A program made the translations under genes and the position numbers. From Clostridium rectalis (lineage in GTDB: Bacteria > Bacillota > Clostridia > Clostridiales > Clostridiaceae), in NCBI RefSeq assembly GCF_900626095.1, contig NZ_UYZZ01000001.1:1-64000 (forward strand): DNA of 64,000 bases, given 5' to 3'. Below the pieces are notes generated by a model. That model was not told where the DNA came from. It saw nothing but the letters and a program-made list of their open reading frames with translations, and searched no databases. Of this stretch, positions 1 to 8,518 are shown piece after piece. Numbering within the stretch: the stretch's first letter is position 1; the number at the start of each line of letters is the position of its first letter.

Positions 1-209
1 CTTATGGATATTGCCCAGTACCAGAAGAATGTGATTGTTCACATGATCCATGTAAAGAATTTATGGAAAGAGAAATACCAACACTTTATCCACCACAACA
101 AATGGAGAATTTATTTGATGATTGTGAAGAAAATCATTATGAAAGGGACGATGAGAATAATATAATGTACAAAAATATGGCACCAAATAATACTATACCC
201 AGTAATTAA
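1..209 (+). CDS. C-terminal end of a Cys-rich hypothetical protein (5' truncated by window)
   Basis: An open frame enters from the left edge (codons in phase with base 3) and stops with TAA at 207-209, giving at least 68 residues. The visible part begins YGYCPVPEECDCSHDPC, a cluster of closely spaced cysteines, followed by an acidic, Asn-rich tail with YPPQQ. The composition resembles small clostridial spore-surface or coat-associated proteins, but I do not recognise the family and no catalytic motif is visible. The start and any upstream partner lie outside the window. Confidence 0.6.
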   Translation, partial: YGYCPVPEECDCSHDPCKEFMEREIPTLYPPQQMENLFDDCEENHYERDDENNIMYKNMAPNNTIPSN

Positions 210-566
210 TATATAAATAAATATTGAAATACCCAATGACCATATATTATATATTTAGTATAGTATTATTAAAATGGTAGCATGTACAGGATAGATATAC
301 ATGTTAATAATAAGACTATTTGTATATTAGGACTTCAGTCTTTATATAGGGACTTGGAGTCTTAATATATTTTTATTTACATTTATACAATTTGTTAATT
401 AATAAATGAAAGCTATTGGAACCACTAAAAGTAAAGAGAAAAATAATATGTGGAAAAAATAGGTAGTATTTATTGTATTTAAACATAAAATAATAAAGTA
501 TAAAAAAGTAACACAAAATTTTTAGTTTATAAATTAAGTGTTAGGTATAGAACTAGGAGGTATAAA
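210..566. other. Intergenic region, possible terminator and promoter
   Basis: No convincing gene. An imperfect hairpin (GACTTCAGTC at 331-340 against GACTTGGAGTC at 351-361) followed by a T-rich stretch may terminate the Cys-rich gene. The rest is very AT-rich and should carry the promoter of the dehydrogenase gene that starts at 567; no promoter is good enough to call. Confidence 0.4.
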
Positions 567-1883
567 ATGTCTCAATTAAAAAGAAATTTAATATCTAAAT
601 TAAAAAATAGAACAGCTAAATTAGGTGTAGTAGGATTAGGTTATGTGGGGCTTCCATTAGCTGTAGAAAAAGCTAAGGCAGGATTTCAAGTTATAGGTTT
701 TGATGTCCAGGATAAAAAAGTACAACTTGTCAATGAGGGGAAAAATTATATAGGAGATATAATTGATAATGAATTAGAAGATTTAGTTAGGAAAGGCCAA
801 TTAAAAGCTACTACAGATTTTTCGTTTGTAAGTCAGGTGGATGCAGTAGCCATATGTGTACCAACACCTTTAGATTTATATAAACAGCCAGATATATCAT
901 ATGTTGTTAATTCTGCTAGGAGTATTGAAAAATACATTCATAGGGGTATGCTTATAGTCTTGGAGAGCACAACTTATCCTGGAACAACAGAAGAAGTTTT
1001 AAAACCGATTTTTGAAGAGACAGGTTTAAAGTGTGGAAAAGATTTCTTTTTAGCATTTTCACCAGAAAGGGTAGATCCAGGAAACAAACAATTTAAGACT
1101 AAAAATACACCTAAAGTTGTAGGTGGTTGTACAGAAGAATGTACAGAAGTTGCGGCCATGCTTTATAGAAGTGTTTTAGAGGGGGAAGTATATGTAGTAT
1201 CATCTCCAGCAGTAGCTGAAATGGAAAAAATATTAGAAAATGCCTTTAGAAATATAAATATAGCATTGGCTAATGAAATGGCTATACTATGTAAAAAAAT
1301 GAATATAGATGTATTTGAAGTTATAGATGCAGCGAAAACAAAGCCTTACGGATTTATGGCATTTTATCCAGGGCCAGGACTTGGTGGGCATTGTATACCT
1401 CTAGATCCCTATTATTTAGAATGGAAGGCAAAAGAATATGATTTTCATACAAGATTAATTGAAGTATCGGGTGAAATAAATGATCGTATGCCTGAATTTG
1501 TGGTAGAAAACGCTATGAAATTACTAAATAAACACAAAAAGGCTATGAATGGATCAATAGTTTTACTATTAGGTGCTGCTTATAAAAATGATATAGATGA
1601 TATGAGAGAATCTCCCATATTGAAAGTAATAGAACATTTAGAGGAAAATGGAGCAAATATACAATTTAATGATCCATATATACCACAGTTTAGTCATAAA
1701 GGTAAATCATATAAATCTGTAGATTTAGATGTAGGATTGGATAAGGCTGATATTGTAATTATAATTACAAATCATAGTTGTTATGATTATGAGAATATAG
1801 TGAAAAAATCTAAAATATTATATGATACAAGAAATGCTACAAAGGAAGTAAAGGAGAATAGAGAAAAAATATATAAACTATAA
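567..1883 (+). CDS. UDP-sugar dehydrogenase (WecC/TuaD-like family)
   Basis: NAD-dependent nucleotide-sugar 6-dehydrogenase, oxidising a UDP-linked hexose or N-acetylhexosamine to the uronic acid for surface polysaccharide synthesis. The 438-residue length is normal. The N-terminal Rossmann fold has VVGLGYVGLPLA near residues 20-31, and the catalytic cysteine is C276 in GLGGHCIPLDPYY. The C-terminal domain carries LLLGAAYKNDIDDMRESP. The start is an ATG with AGGAGG at 555-560. The gene is monocistronic here, with a strong terminator just after it. The sequence looks closest to the UDP-N-acetyl-mannosamine or -glucosamine dehydrogenase branch, but the exact substrate is not settled by sequence. 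Confidence 0.9.
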   Translation: MSQLKRNLISKLKNRTAKLGVVGLGYVGLPLAVEKAKAGFQVIGFDVQDKKVQLVNEGKNYIGDIIDNELEDLVRKGQLKATTDFSFVSQVDAVAICVPTPLDLYKQPDISYVVNSARSIEKYIHRGMLIVLESTTYPGTTEEVLKPIFEETGLKCGKDFFLAFSPERVDPGNKQFKTKNTPKVVGGCTEECTEVAAMLYRSVLEGEVYVVSSPAVAEMEKILENAFRNINIALANEMAILCKKMNIDVFEVIDAAKTKPYGFMAFYPGPGLGGHCIPLDPYYLEWKAKEYDFHTRLIEVSGEINDRMPEFVVENAMKLLNKHKKAMNGSIVLLLGAAYKNDIDDMRESPILKVIEHLEENGANIQFNDPYIPQFSHKGKSYKSVDLDVGLDKADIVIIITNHSCYDYENIVKKSKILYDTRNATKEVKENREKIYKL

Positions 1884-1890
1884 TATAGAA

Positions 1891-1935
1891 AGTAGGATAA
1901 GTTCTTTTCGAACTTATCCTACTTTAATATTTTTT
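1891..1935 (+). terminator. Rho-independent terminator
   Basis: A 14-bp perfect stem (1891-1904 with 1910-1923, arm AGTAGGATAAGTTC) with a 5-nt loop, followed by a T-rich run, directly after the dehydrogenase gene. Confidence 0.9.
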
Positions 1936-2071
1936 AATTTATATACTAAATGGTATTGTTAACAATTGTGAATTATCTTTTTTGTGTTAATTTAGGATCA
2001 TTCTATACATTAAATTTACTATGAATACAAATACTAAACTTAAAGTTATAGGAATAAAGGAGGTGCAATGT

Positions 2072-2851
2072 TTGAAAGTATTTAAAAAAGTTATTTGTTG
2101 TATAGTTATTATTTTACTTATGTGTACTTCAAAGGTATACGCTAAGGAAAGTAGTGAGGTGCATTTTATAAATACACGTCAAAGTGACTGTATTTTAATA
2201 AAGTCTAAAGATTTTAATATATTAATTGATACAGGAGCAGAGGAATCTGCAGATAAAGTTTTAGACTATTTAAGTAGTAATGATGTAGACAGAATAAATT
2301 ATATTTTTATAACCCATTATCATAATGATCATTATGGGGGACTTGAAAAAATTTTAAAATATAAAAAGGTAGATAAAGTATTTATTCCATCTCATCCTGA
2401 TGTAATGAGAGATATTATATATAGATATTTATATGTTAGTGGAGTAGATGTGTCTTTTATAAAAGATGAATTTAAAATAAAGAAAAATGATATAAAACTT
2501 ATAACTATAAAAGCTAAGGATTATGATCAGGAGATTGAAAATAACAATGCTATAGTTATAGCAGGAAAAATAAATGGTAGAAGATATATATTTGCATCTG
2601 ATATAGAAAAAGAAAGAGAGAAGGAAATTGTAAAGGAAGGCATTATAGGAAAATGTGACATATTAAAACTTCCTCATCATGGACTTAATACTAGTAGTAG
2701 CAATTTATTTTTAAGAAGAGTACGCCCTTTAACGGTAATTATAACTTGCAATGGAGAAGAGAGCCCGGATGAAGAAATAATTGAAAAATTAAAGAAAATG
2801 AGAATTAACATAATTAGAACTGATGTGGATGGTGACATAGTTATTAAATAA
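2072..2851 (+). CDS. Exported metallo-beta-lactamase-fold hydrolase (ComEC/Rec2-like C-terminal type)
   Basis: Single-domain MBL-fold protein of about 259 residues. Metal ligands are seen in HYHNDHYGG (H82, H84, D86, H87 from the start chosen), with further motif residues in FASDIE and LPHHGLNTSSS, the pattern of the ComEC C-terminal domain and related secreted phosphodiesterase-like enzymes. An N-terminal hydrophobic signal (KKVICCIVIILLMC, cleavage after VYA) predicts export. The frame is open from 2021, but the TTG at 2072 is chosen because AGGAGG at 2058-2063 sits 8 bases upstream and it puts the basic residues directly before the signal core. The next gene follows after about 16 bases, so the two are probably cotranscribed. 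The substrate is unknown. Confidence 0.8.
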   Translation: MKVFKKVICCIVIILLMCTSKVYAKESSEVHFINTRQSDCILIKSKDFNILIDTGAEESADKVLDYLSSNDVDRINYIFITHYHNDHYGGLEKILKYKKVDKVFIPSHPDVMRDIIYRYLYVSGVDVSFIKDEFKIKKNDIKLITIKAKDYDQEIENNNAIVIAGKINGRRYIFASDIEKEREKEIVKEGIIGKCDILKLPHHGLNTSSSNLFLRRVRPLTVIITCNGEESPDEEIIEKLKKMRINIIRTDVDGDIVIK

Positions 2852-2867
2852 GTAGGTGGTTGATAAT

Positions 2868-4136
2868 ATGAAGGTCATAGTAGTAGGTGGTGGTTGGGCA
2901 GGATGTGCATCAGCGGTAAGTGCAAGAAAATTAGGGGCTCAGGTTACTATATTGGAAAGAACTGACATGATATTAGGAACAGGACTTGTAGGTGGGATAA
3001 TGAGAAATAATGGTAGATATACAGCAGAACTTGAACTTAGTTACCTTGGAGGAGGAGAATTATTTAATATATGTAAGCAGTGTTGTAAACACGATAATAT
3101 AAATTTCCCAGGACATGCTCATGCAAGGTTATATAATGTAGGGAAAATACATGGAGCTGTTAAAAATTTTTTAGAAAATATGGGTATTAAAATAGAATTT
3201 ATGAGTAGAGCAGTGAAAGTGCATATGGAAAATAACAGGATAATCGGTGTTGAGGATGATAAAAAATTTATATATGAAGGGGATGTTTTTATAGATTGTA
3301 CTGGTACAGCAGGTCCTATGGAAAATTGTAGTAAATACGGCAATGGATGTGCTATGTGTATAATTAGATGTCCTAGTTTTGGAGGAAGGAAAAGTATAGC
3401 ATCTTTAGCAGGGGTAAAGGAATATATAGCTAAGAGAAAAAACGGGCAAGTAGGAGCAATGAGTGGATCTTGTAAGTTGCTTAAAGAATCATTAAGTACA
3501 GAAATACAGGAGAAATTAAATAAAGATGGGGTATGTATAGTACCAATTCCACAGGAGCTTGTGGATGATCATTTAGGAGTAAAAGCATGTCAACAATATG
3601 CATTAAAAGAATTTAAAAATAATTTAATAATTTTAGATACTGGTCATGCAAAACTTATGGCACCTTATTATAATATAGAAAAATTAAGAAAAATACCTGG
3701 TTTTAAAAATGTAAAGTATGAGGATCCTTATGCGGGTAGTAAGGGGAATTCCATAAGATTTATTGGCATGTGTCCAAGAGACAATTATTTAAAAGTATTA
3801 GATGTAGAAAATCTATTTTGTGCAGGTGAAAAAGCTGGCCCACTAGTTGGGCATACTGAGGCTATAGTAACGGGTACTTTAGCTGGATATAATAGTGTAA
3901 AATATATTTGTGGATGCAGTATGCTCTCATTTCCAAGAAAACTTTCCATAGGAGATGGAATTGCATTCGTAAATGAAGAGGTTAAAAGTGAAGAAGGACT
4001 AAGTAAAAAATTTACTTTTTCTGGTTCAGTTTATTTTGAAAGAATGAAAAAATTAGGACTATATTCTGTAGACAAGAATGAGATAAAAGATAGGGTAGAA
4101 GGGTTATCACTTTTAAATATTTTAAATTCAAAATAA
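2868..4136 (+). CDS. FAD-dependent oxidoreductase with a four-cysteine motif
   Basis: A flavoprotein of about 422 residues. The N-terminal dinucleotide-binding motif VVGGGWAGCASA is followed by an ILER acidic end to the second strand; the later FCAGEKAGPLVGHTEA segment is the usual second FAD contact of FAD_oxidored-type proteins. Four cysteines (C154, C161, C164, C168; CX6CX2CX3C) sit in the middle and could bind an iron-sulfur cluster. The ATG at 2868 is preferred over the GTG at 2856 because AGGTGG at 2854-2859 is correctly spaced for it. It is in an apparent operon with the MBL-fold gene. The reaction is unknown; homologues are usually annotated only as FAD-dependent oxidoreductase. Confidence 0.8.
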   Translation: MKVIVVGGGWAGCASAVSARKLGAQVTILERTDMILGTGLVGGIMRNNGRYTAELELSYLGGGELFNICKQCCKHDNINFPGHAHARLYNVGKIHGAVKNFLENMGIKIEFMSRAVKVHMENNRIIGVEDDKKFIYEGDVFIDCTGTAGPMENCSKYGNGCAMCIIRCPSFGGRKSIASLAGVKEYIAKRKNGQVGAMSGSCKLLKESLSTEIQEKLNKDGVCIVPIPQELVDDHLGVKACQQYALKEFKNNLIILDTGHAKLMAPYYNIEKLRKIPGFKNVKYEDPYAGSKGNSIRFIGMCPRDNYLKVLDVENLFCAGEKAGPLVGHTEAIVTGTLAGYNSVKYICGCSMLSFPRKLSIGDGIAFVNEEVKSEEGLSKKFTFSGSVYFERMKKLGLYSVDKNEIKDRVEGLSLLNILNSK

Positions 4137-4143
4137 TGTTTAG

Positions 4144-4181
4144 AATAATAAGAACTGTATTATGCAGTTCTTATTATTTAT
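4144..4181 (+). terminator. Rho-independent terminator
   Basis: Stem 4144-4157 (AATAATAAGAACTG) with 4165-4178, 7-nt loop, T-rich 3' side, immediately after the FAD oxidoreductase gene. Confidence 0.85.
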
Positions 4182-4578
4182 TAAAGTTGACTATTAGATT
4201 AGCAACTTATAAAAAGACATTATATATATATTATAAAAAATTTTATAAATATATGAATTTAAATTTTTATACAAAAATTTGACAAAATTTTAAAAAGAAG
4301 TTAAAATTTAAAATGAGAGTGTCTACGTATTACTTAAATATGGACAAGTGTTTATTTTATGTAAAGGTTTATATTAAAAATCCATTTAAGGAGAACAAAA
4401 TTTTTATATTAATAATATAACTTGTTATTCAGATTAGTATTTTTTTAGGCCTAATTTATGTTTTGAAAATAATATATGAAGGGAGAAGATAAAAAGAATA
4501 TAGTATTAGTTATATGAAAATTTTATCGAAGAGTTAGCAGGTTAGAGAAATTGCAAAATTATTTTGGGAGTGATATTA
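4182..4578. other. Intergenic region upstream of traX-like gene
   Basis: About 400 bases of very AT-rich sequence after the terminator. Only very short open frames occur, for example ATG at 4513 with 7 codons, and none is worth calling. It presumably contains the promoter and a long untranslated leader for the gene at 4579. I see no known riboswitch motif. Confidence 0.5.
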
Positions 4579-5376
4579 TTGAACGCATCTATATCTGAAA
4601 ATAAAGAATTATCAACAAAAAGAGGATTTACAGGAAGCACATTAAAAATTACTGCGCTTATTTCTATGTTAATTGATCATATTGCTGCAACGTTAATTTT
4701 AATGGGAGTATATTATAAGTTTATACCTGTAGCTGCAAATTCAGCAATGGCTAATAATGCAAATTTAAATATGATATATATGTTAATGAGAGCAATAGGA
4801 CGTATATCTTTTCCAATATTTTGTTTTTTACTTGTTCAGGGATATATACATACAAGTAACAAAAAAAAATATGCATTAAGGCTTTTTATTTTTGCGTTAA
4901 TTTCGGAAGTACCTTTTAATTTGGCTTATGGTAATAAGGCATTTTTGCCGGCTTCTCGATTAAATAATGTATTCTTTACATTATTTTTAGGAATATGCGT
5001 AATGTATTTAATTGAACTTATTAATAGTAGGAAATTGAACAAAGCCATTAGTATTTTTTCTATTATAGTAGTTATAGTTGCATTTGGTGCTATAGCTAAG
5101 TTTATAAAATGTGATTTTACTTATTATGGTATATTGTGTATATCTCTTTTTTATATATTTAGAGAAAATAGAAAATTACAGATTTTATCAGGAATTATTG
5201 TATTTTTATATGAGGTGCCAGCAAGTTTGGGTATTGTATATATTTCATTTATTCTAATTTATTTTTACAACGGTGAGAGGGGATTAAAAATAAAATACTT
5301 TTTTTATATATTCTACCCAGCACATTTACTTATTTTGTATTTCATAAGAACATATTTGGCCACAATAGGTGTTTAA
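4579..5376 (+). CDS. TraX family integral membrane protein (copy 1)
   Basis: Polytopic membrane protein of the TraX family, named for the F-plasmid pilin acetylase but common in Firmicute chromosomes without conjugation. Characteristic segments are LKITALISMLIDHIAA near the N terminus, GRISFPIFCFLLVQGY with the following His/Lys-rich turn, and YFFYIFYPAHLLILYFIR at the C terminus. About 8 membrane segments are expected. The TTG at 4579 is chosen because GGGAG at 4566-4570 lies 8 bases upstream; the frame itself opens at a TTG at 4564 that overlaps this site. A second TraX gene lies at 13037-13765 on the other strand. The role is unknown, possibly acylation of a surface component. Confidence 0.85.
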   Translation: MNASISENKELSTKRGFTGSTLKITALISMLIDHIAATLILMGVYYKFIPVAANSAMANNANLNMIYMLMRAIGRISFPIFCFLLVQGYIHTSNKKKYALRLFIFALISEVPFNLAYGNKAFLPASRLNNVFFTLFLGICVMYLIELINSRKLNKAISIFSIIVVIVAFGAIAKFIKCDFTYYGILCISLFYIFRENRKLQILSGIIVFLYEVPASLGIVYISFILIYFYNGERGLKIKYFFYIFYPAHLLILYFIRTYLATIGV

Positions 5377-5400
5377 TTAGAATACTTTAGTAAAAGAAAG

Positions 5401-5432
5401 ATAGGAACTGCAGTATGCAGTTCCTATTTATT
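5401..5432. terminator. Bidirectional terminator
   Basis: A 12-bp perfect stem (5401-5412, ATAGGAACTGCA, with 5416-5427) and a 3-nt loop between two convergent genes, with T-rich flanks on both strands. Confidence 0.85.
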
Positions 5433-6276
5433 ATTTAGCTTGATTTATAAACATTTGAGTCCAGTAACATGTTCCATTAGAGTTTTTACCTAATCCAACT
5501 CCTATTTCCGTAAAGGATTTATTTAAAATATTGGCCCTATGCCCTGGTGAGTTCATCCAACCATCTACAACTTCTTTAGCTGTAGAATATCCTGAAGCTA
5601 TGTTTTCACCAGCAGTAGTATATTTTATTCCAAATTTTTTCATCATATCAAAGGGTGAACCATAAGTTGGGGATGTATGTGAAAAATAATTTTTATCAAT
5701 CATATCTTGAGATTTAATCCTTGCTACCTTTGAAAGCTCTACATTAGCTTTAAGGGCAGGTAAGGAAATCTTTGCTCTTTCTTCATTAACAAGTTTAATA
5801 ACTTCTTGTTCTAATGCATTTATACTTGAATCATTGTTTGTTCCTGTTTGGGAATTTGAACTCTCATTATTGTTATTATTGTTCATTTCATTGTTATTTG
5901 AAGTATTGTTGTTATTATTTGAAGTATTGTTGTTATTATTTGAAGTATTGTTGTTTGTAGTTGAACCATTGCTACAACTAGTATTTTTATCTTTAGTTGA
6001 ATTGTTGCTACAACTAGTATTCTGGTTCTTGAAGTCAGTATTACCATTAGAAGTCTTTTTTACTTCTGTGTTACGGGTAGATTGTTTTTTTGTACAATCC
6101 TGATTTGCAGTATTTAAGTTTATATTACATTTAGATGCAATTGAGGATCCAGTTTTTATTGGAGAATCAGATAAGTTTAAAGAGCCTCTTGCAGATACTA
6201 ATTGTATACTAGATACTGCTAAAACTGTAGTAAGCACTGAAGCAGCCATAAGTTTTCTTATGGAAGATTTATTCAT
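5431..6276 (-). CDS. Secreted CAP-domain (SCP/YkwD-like) protein with Asn-rich linker
   Basis: 281 residues. A signal peptide (KLMAASVLTTVLAVSS, cleavage near VSA) is followed by a Ser/Thr/Asn-rich linker at about residues 60-148 with repeats of NNNNTS, then a CAP domain from about 150 to the end. The CAP domain shows LVNEERAKISLPAL, YFSHTSPTYGSPFDMM, AGENIASGYSTAKEVVDGWMNSPGHRANIL and GVGLGKNSNGTCYWTQMF, the full bacterial SCP/YkwD signature. It is exported to the cell surface or medium; bacterial CAP proteins of this type have no firmly known activity. The RBS is AAGGTAGGTG upstream of ATG. The linker length is likely variable between strains. Confidence 0.92.
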   Translation of the reverse strand: MNKSSIRKLMAASVLTTVLAVSSIQLVSARGSLNLSDSPIKTGSSIASKCNINLNTANQDCTKKQSTRNTEVKKTSNGNTDFKNQNTSCSNNSTKDKNTSCSNGSTTNNNTSNNNNNTSNNNNNTSNNNEMNNNNNNESSNSQTGTNNDSSINALEQEVIKLVNEERAKISLPALKANVELSKVARIKSQDMIDKNYFSHTSPTYGSPFDMMKKFGIKYTTAGENIASGYSTAKEVVDGWMNSPGHRANILNKSFTEIGVGLGKNSNGTCYWTQMFINQAK

Positions 6277-6370
6277 TGTAACACCTACCTTAAATATTTA
6301 TTTGAAAATTTATAATTTCTATTATACTTTAGGTAGGGGTACATGTCTAAGGTAATGTAGTGGGAAAATG

Positions 6371-7234
6371 TTAAAATTCTTCCACCTCTTTTAAAAATCT
6401 GTAAAAGAAAGCTGATAAGTGTTCTTGTAAATACTTTGTAGTTTCTTTGGCTGCAATATTCCATTTTTCAGTATCCCCTTTTAAACCTTTTTTTGCATTA
6501 GCTAAATCTTTATATTTATAGGAATGTTTAGCGCAATCTTGAAAGAGTTGGGTGCAATAATTTTCAAATGAAAGAGAGGAAAATTCGTTGTATTTATCAC
6601 TAGTTGATACTACGTAGTCCTGATTTCTTTCATTTATGAAATCTTCATATTGTGAATGAGTGCTAAGTACAGCTACTAAATTTGCCGAATGATGTGGAAC
6701 ATTTATGTCTTCCAGGAAATGACAAGCACGACCTAACTCTTCCATAGAATAGGATCTGTTATTTTTATAATTCTGTAATGCATTTTTGGTATGGTTTTCA
6801 AAACGCACTAGCCCTGTTTCATAAGAAGCATTTATATATTTAGGTAAATAATTTCTACCAGTATAAGGATTATAAAAATGGTAAGCAAAGCCATAGTCTT
6901 TCTCATCTTTATCTGGTTTGTCTGAGAAACTCATTATAGTTTTTTTATAGGGCTCAAGAAGATTAAAAACCTTATCTCCTTTATCATTTTTTAATATATT
7001 AAGTGACTGGTTAAGAAAAAATTGATGAGAATAGCCTTCATTTCCACTTGCGAAAAATTTATCTGAAGGTATATAAATGATACTTCCATCATCCTTTTCT
7101 AAAGGAATTCTTATTAATGTGCAATCTTTTATATTTTCTTTAGTAGTATATGGAGTGACTTTAGCATAACAAGTATTATTGAAAGTAAATATTGAGCATA
7201 AAGTTATTAAGAAGATATTAATTTTTTTAAACAA
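6371..7234 (-). CDS. Zinc-dependent phospholipase C-like secreted protein, lacking the C-terminal domain
   Basis: Secreted protein of the zinc phospholipase C family (Bacillus PC-PLC, C. perfringens alpha-toxin N-domain). After a signal peptide ending near CYA, ligands are seen in GYSHQFF, DYGFAYHFYNPYTG, ACHFLEDINVPHHSAN and STHSQYEDF, matching the His, Asp, His, His, Asp, His, His, Glu series of the family. The family's N-terminal Trp ligand right after the signal peptide is not visible (mature start is about KVTPYTT). The length fits the single-domain bacillary enzymes; the C2-like membrane-binding domain of alpha-toxin is absent. The frame opens at an ATG at 7246, but that codon abuts AAGGAGG, so TTG at 7234 is the more plausible start. 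The gene is not obviously cotranscribed with the CAP gene. Confidence 0.8.
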   Translation of the reverse strand: MFKKINIFLITLCSIFTFNNTCYAKVTPYTTKENIKDCTLIRIPLEKDDGSIIYIPSDKFFASGNEGYSHQFFLNQSLNILKNDKGDKVFNLLEPYKKTIMSFSDKPDKDEKDYGFAYHFYNPYTGRNYLPKYINASYETGLVRFENHTKNALQNYKNNRSYSMEELGRACHFLEDINVPHHSANLVAVLSTHSQYEDFINERNQDYVVSTSDKYNEFSSLSFENYCTQLFQDCAKHSYKYKDLANAKKGLKGDTEKWNIAAKETTKYLQEHLSAFFYRFLKEVEEF

Positions 7235-7396
7235 TTTTATATGCATCCTCCTTAAATTAAATAATGATTATAGTAAATAATATGAATATATAAAGATGGG
7301 TATGTTAATATGTAAAAATAAAACTATTATAGATTATTTTTTAGTTGATTTCATTAGGGTATAATAGGAATATGAAAGTAATTTGGAGGCGGTATA

Positions 7397-7930
7397 GTGA
7401 AAAAGCTAATGAATATGTTTTGGAGTTTCTTTAAAATAGGAGCATTTACTTTTGGAGGAGGATATGCAATGATTCCTCTAATTGAAGTAGAGGTAGTAGA
7501 TAAAAAGAAATGGATAAGTAAAGAAGAATTTTTAGATATAGTTGTTATATCTCAGTCTTTTCCAGGTGCATTAGCAGTAAATGCGTCTACTTTTGTAGGA
7601 TATAAAGTAGAAGGTGTTAAAGGTGCTATAATGGCTTTACTTGGAACTATTTTACCTTCTTTCTCCATAATATTAATAATTGCATCTTTTTTTATGCAAT
7701 TTAGAAATAATTATTATGTAGATTTGGTATTTAAAGGGATATCCGCAGCAGTACCAGTACTTGTTTTAATTGCAGTAATAAGTTTATCTAAATCAGTTAA
7801 AAAAAATTATATGAATCTAATATTAGTTTTAGTAACTGTTTTGCTTGTTTCTATAATAAAGATTCACCCTGTAGTAGTAATTATACTTTCAGGAATTTAT
7901 GGTTACTTTTATTATAGAGAGAAGGTGTAA
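7397..7930 (+). CDS. Chromate transporter, N-terminal half (short-chain CHR)
   Basis: A 177-residue membrane protein of the ChrA/CHR family, half-size type. FKIGAFTFGGGYAMIPLIEVEVV and the SQSFPGALAVNASTFVGYK motif define the family repeat. Such half proteins work as a pair: the next gene encodes the other half, starting 2 bases after this stop. The start is a GTG with GGAGG about 10 bases upstream. The family exports chromate by CHR-type transport; in anaerobes the physiological anion may differ. The two genes form a compact operon. Confidence 0.9.
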   Translation: MKKLMNMFWSFFKIGAFTFGGGYAMIPLIEVEVVDKKKWISKEEFLDIVVISQSFPGALAVNASTFVGYKVEGVKGAIMALLGTILPSFSIILIIASFFMQFRNNYYVDLVFKGISAAVPVLVLIAVISLSKSVKKNYMNLILVLVTVLLVSIIKIHPVVVIILSGIYGYFYYREKV

Positions 7931-7932
7931 TT

Positions 7933-8454
7933 ATGGGAAATGTAATAAGTTTATTTTTAGTTTTTTTAAAAATAGGAGCCTTTAGTTTCGGAGGGGGATA
8001 CGCAATGCTTCCTTTTATCGAAAGGGAGATTGTAAATAATAAGGGATGGATTAATTTTCAGGAATTTAGTGATATAATAGGTATTTCTCAAATGACTCCA
8101 GGACCTGTGGCTATTAATTCAGCAACTTTTGTAGGATATAAGGTTTCTAAAGTTTGGGGAAGTATAGCAGCTACATTAGGAGTGGTAGCTATATCATTTT
8201 TTCTTGTATCAATAGCTACTCATTATATATTAAAGTTTAAAGAATCAAAAATTATTAAATCTTCTCTTATGGGAATGAGACCAGCACTTATAGGACTTAT
8301 AATATCGGCTTTTTTATCTTTAGCTATAGAATCTTATAAGGATTTCAAAAGTATAATTATTGGAATTATAATTATGGTACTTTTATTATCTAAAAAAATA
8401 CATCCTATATTGGTAATTGTGGTAGCGGGAGTTTTAGGTATTATTATGTATTAG
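7933..8454 (+). CDS. Chromate transporter, second half (short-chain CHR)
   Basis: 173 residues, homologous to the preceding protein along its full length (LKIGAFSFGGGYAMLPFIEREIV, SQMTPGPVAINSATFVGYK). PGPVAIN against PGALAVN distinguishes the two halves, as is usual for paired CHR proteins that assemble with opposite membrane topology. It starts 2 bases after the previous stop, so translational coupling is likely. About five or six membrane segments. A perfect palindrome follows the stop codon. Confidence 0.9.
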   Translation: MGNVISLFLVFLKIGAFSFGGGYAMLPFIEREIVNNKGWINFQEFSDIIGISQMTPGPVAINSATFVGYKVSKVWGSIAATLGVVAISFFLVSIATHYILKFKESKIIKSSLMGMRPALIGLIISAFLSLAIESYKDFKSIIIGIIIMVLLLSKKIHPILVIVVAGVLGIIMY

Positions 8455-8456
8455 CT

Positions 8457-8487
8457 TGTTCAATATATTTTAAAAATATATTGAACA
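8457..8487. promoter_or_regulatory. 31-nt perfect palindrome overlapping a -35 element
   Basis: Two 15-bp arms (TGTTCAATATATTTT and its complement) around a central A. It begins right after the second chromate transporter gene and its 3' arm contains the TTGAAC -35 hexamer of the next promoter. It could end the chr transcript, but no U-run follows. An operator for the Mn-riboswitch promoter is the other option. Confidence 0.55.
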
Positions 8488-8509
8488 TAATCACCTTATA
8501 TGCTATAAT
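8481..8509 (+). promoter_or_regulatory. Sigma-A promoter for the Mn riboswitch/ATPase transcript
   Basis: TTGAAC at 8481-8486, a 17-bp spacer and TATAAT at 8504-8509, with the riboswitch beginning 10 bases downstream of the -10. Confidence 0.8.
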
Positions 8510-8518
8510 CTACCTTAC

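Noticed and set aside
5834-6103. Leu/Phe-rich frame antisense to the CAP gene
   Set aside because: It is the reverse of the Asn/Thr repeat tract; low-complexity antisense artefact.
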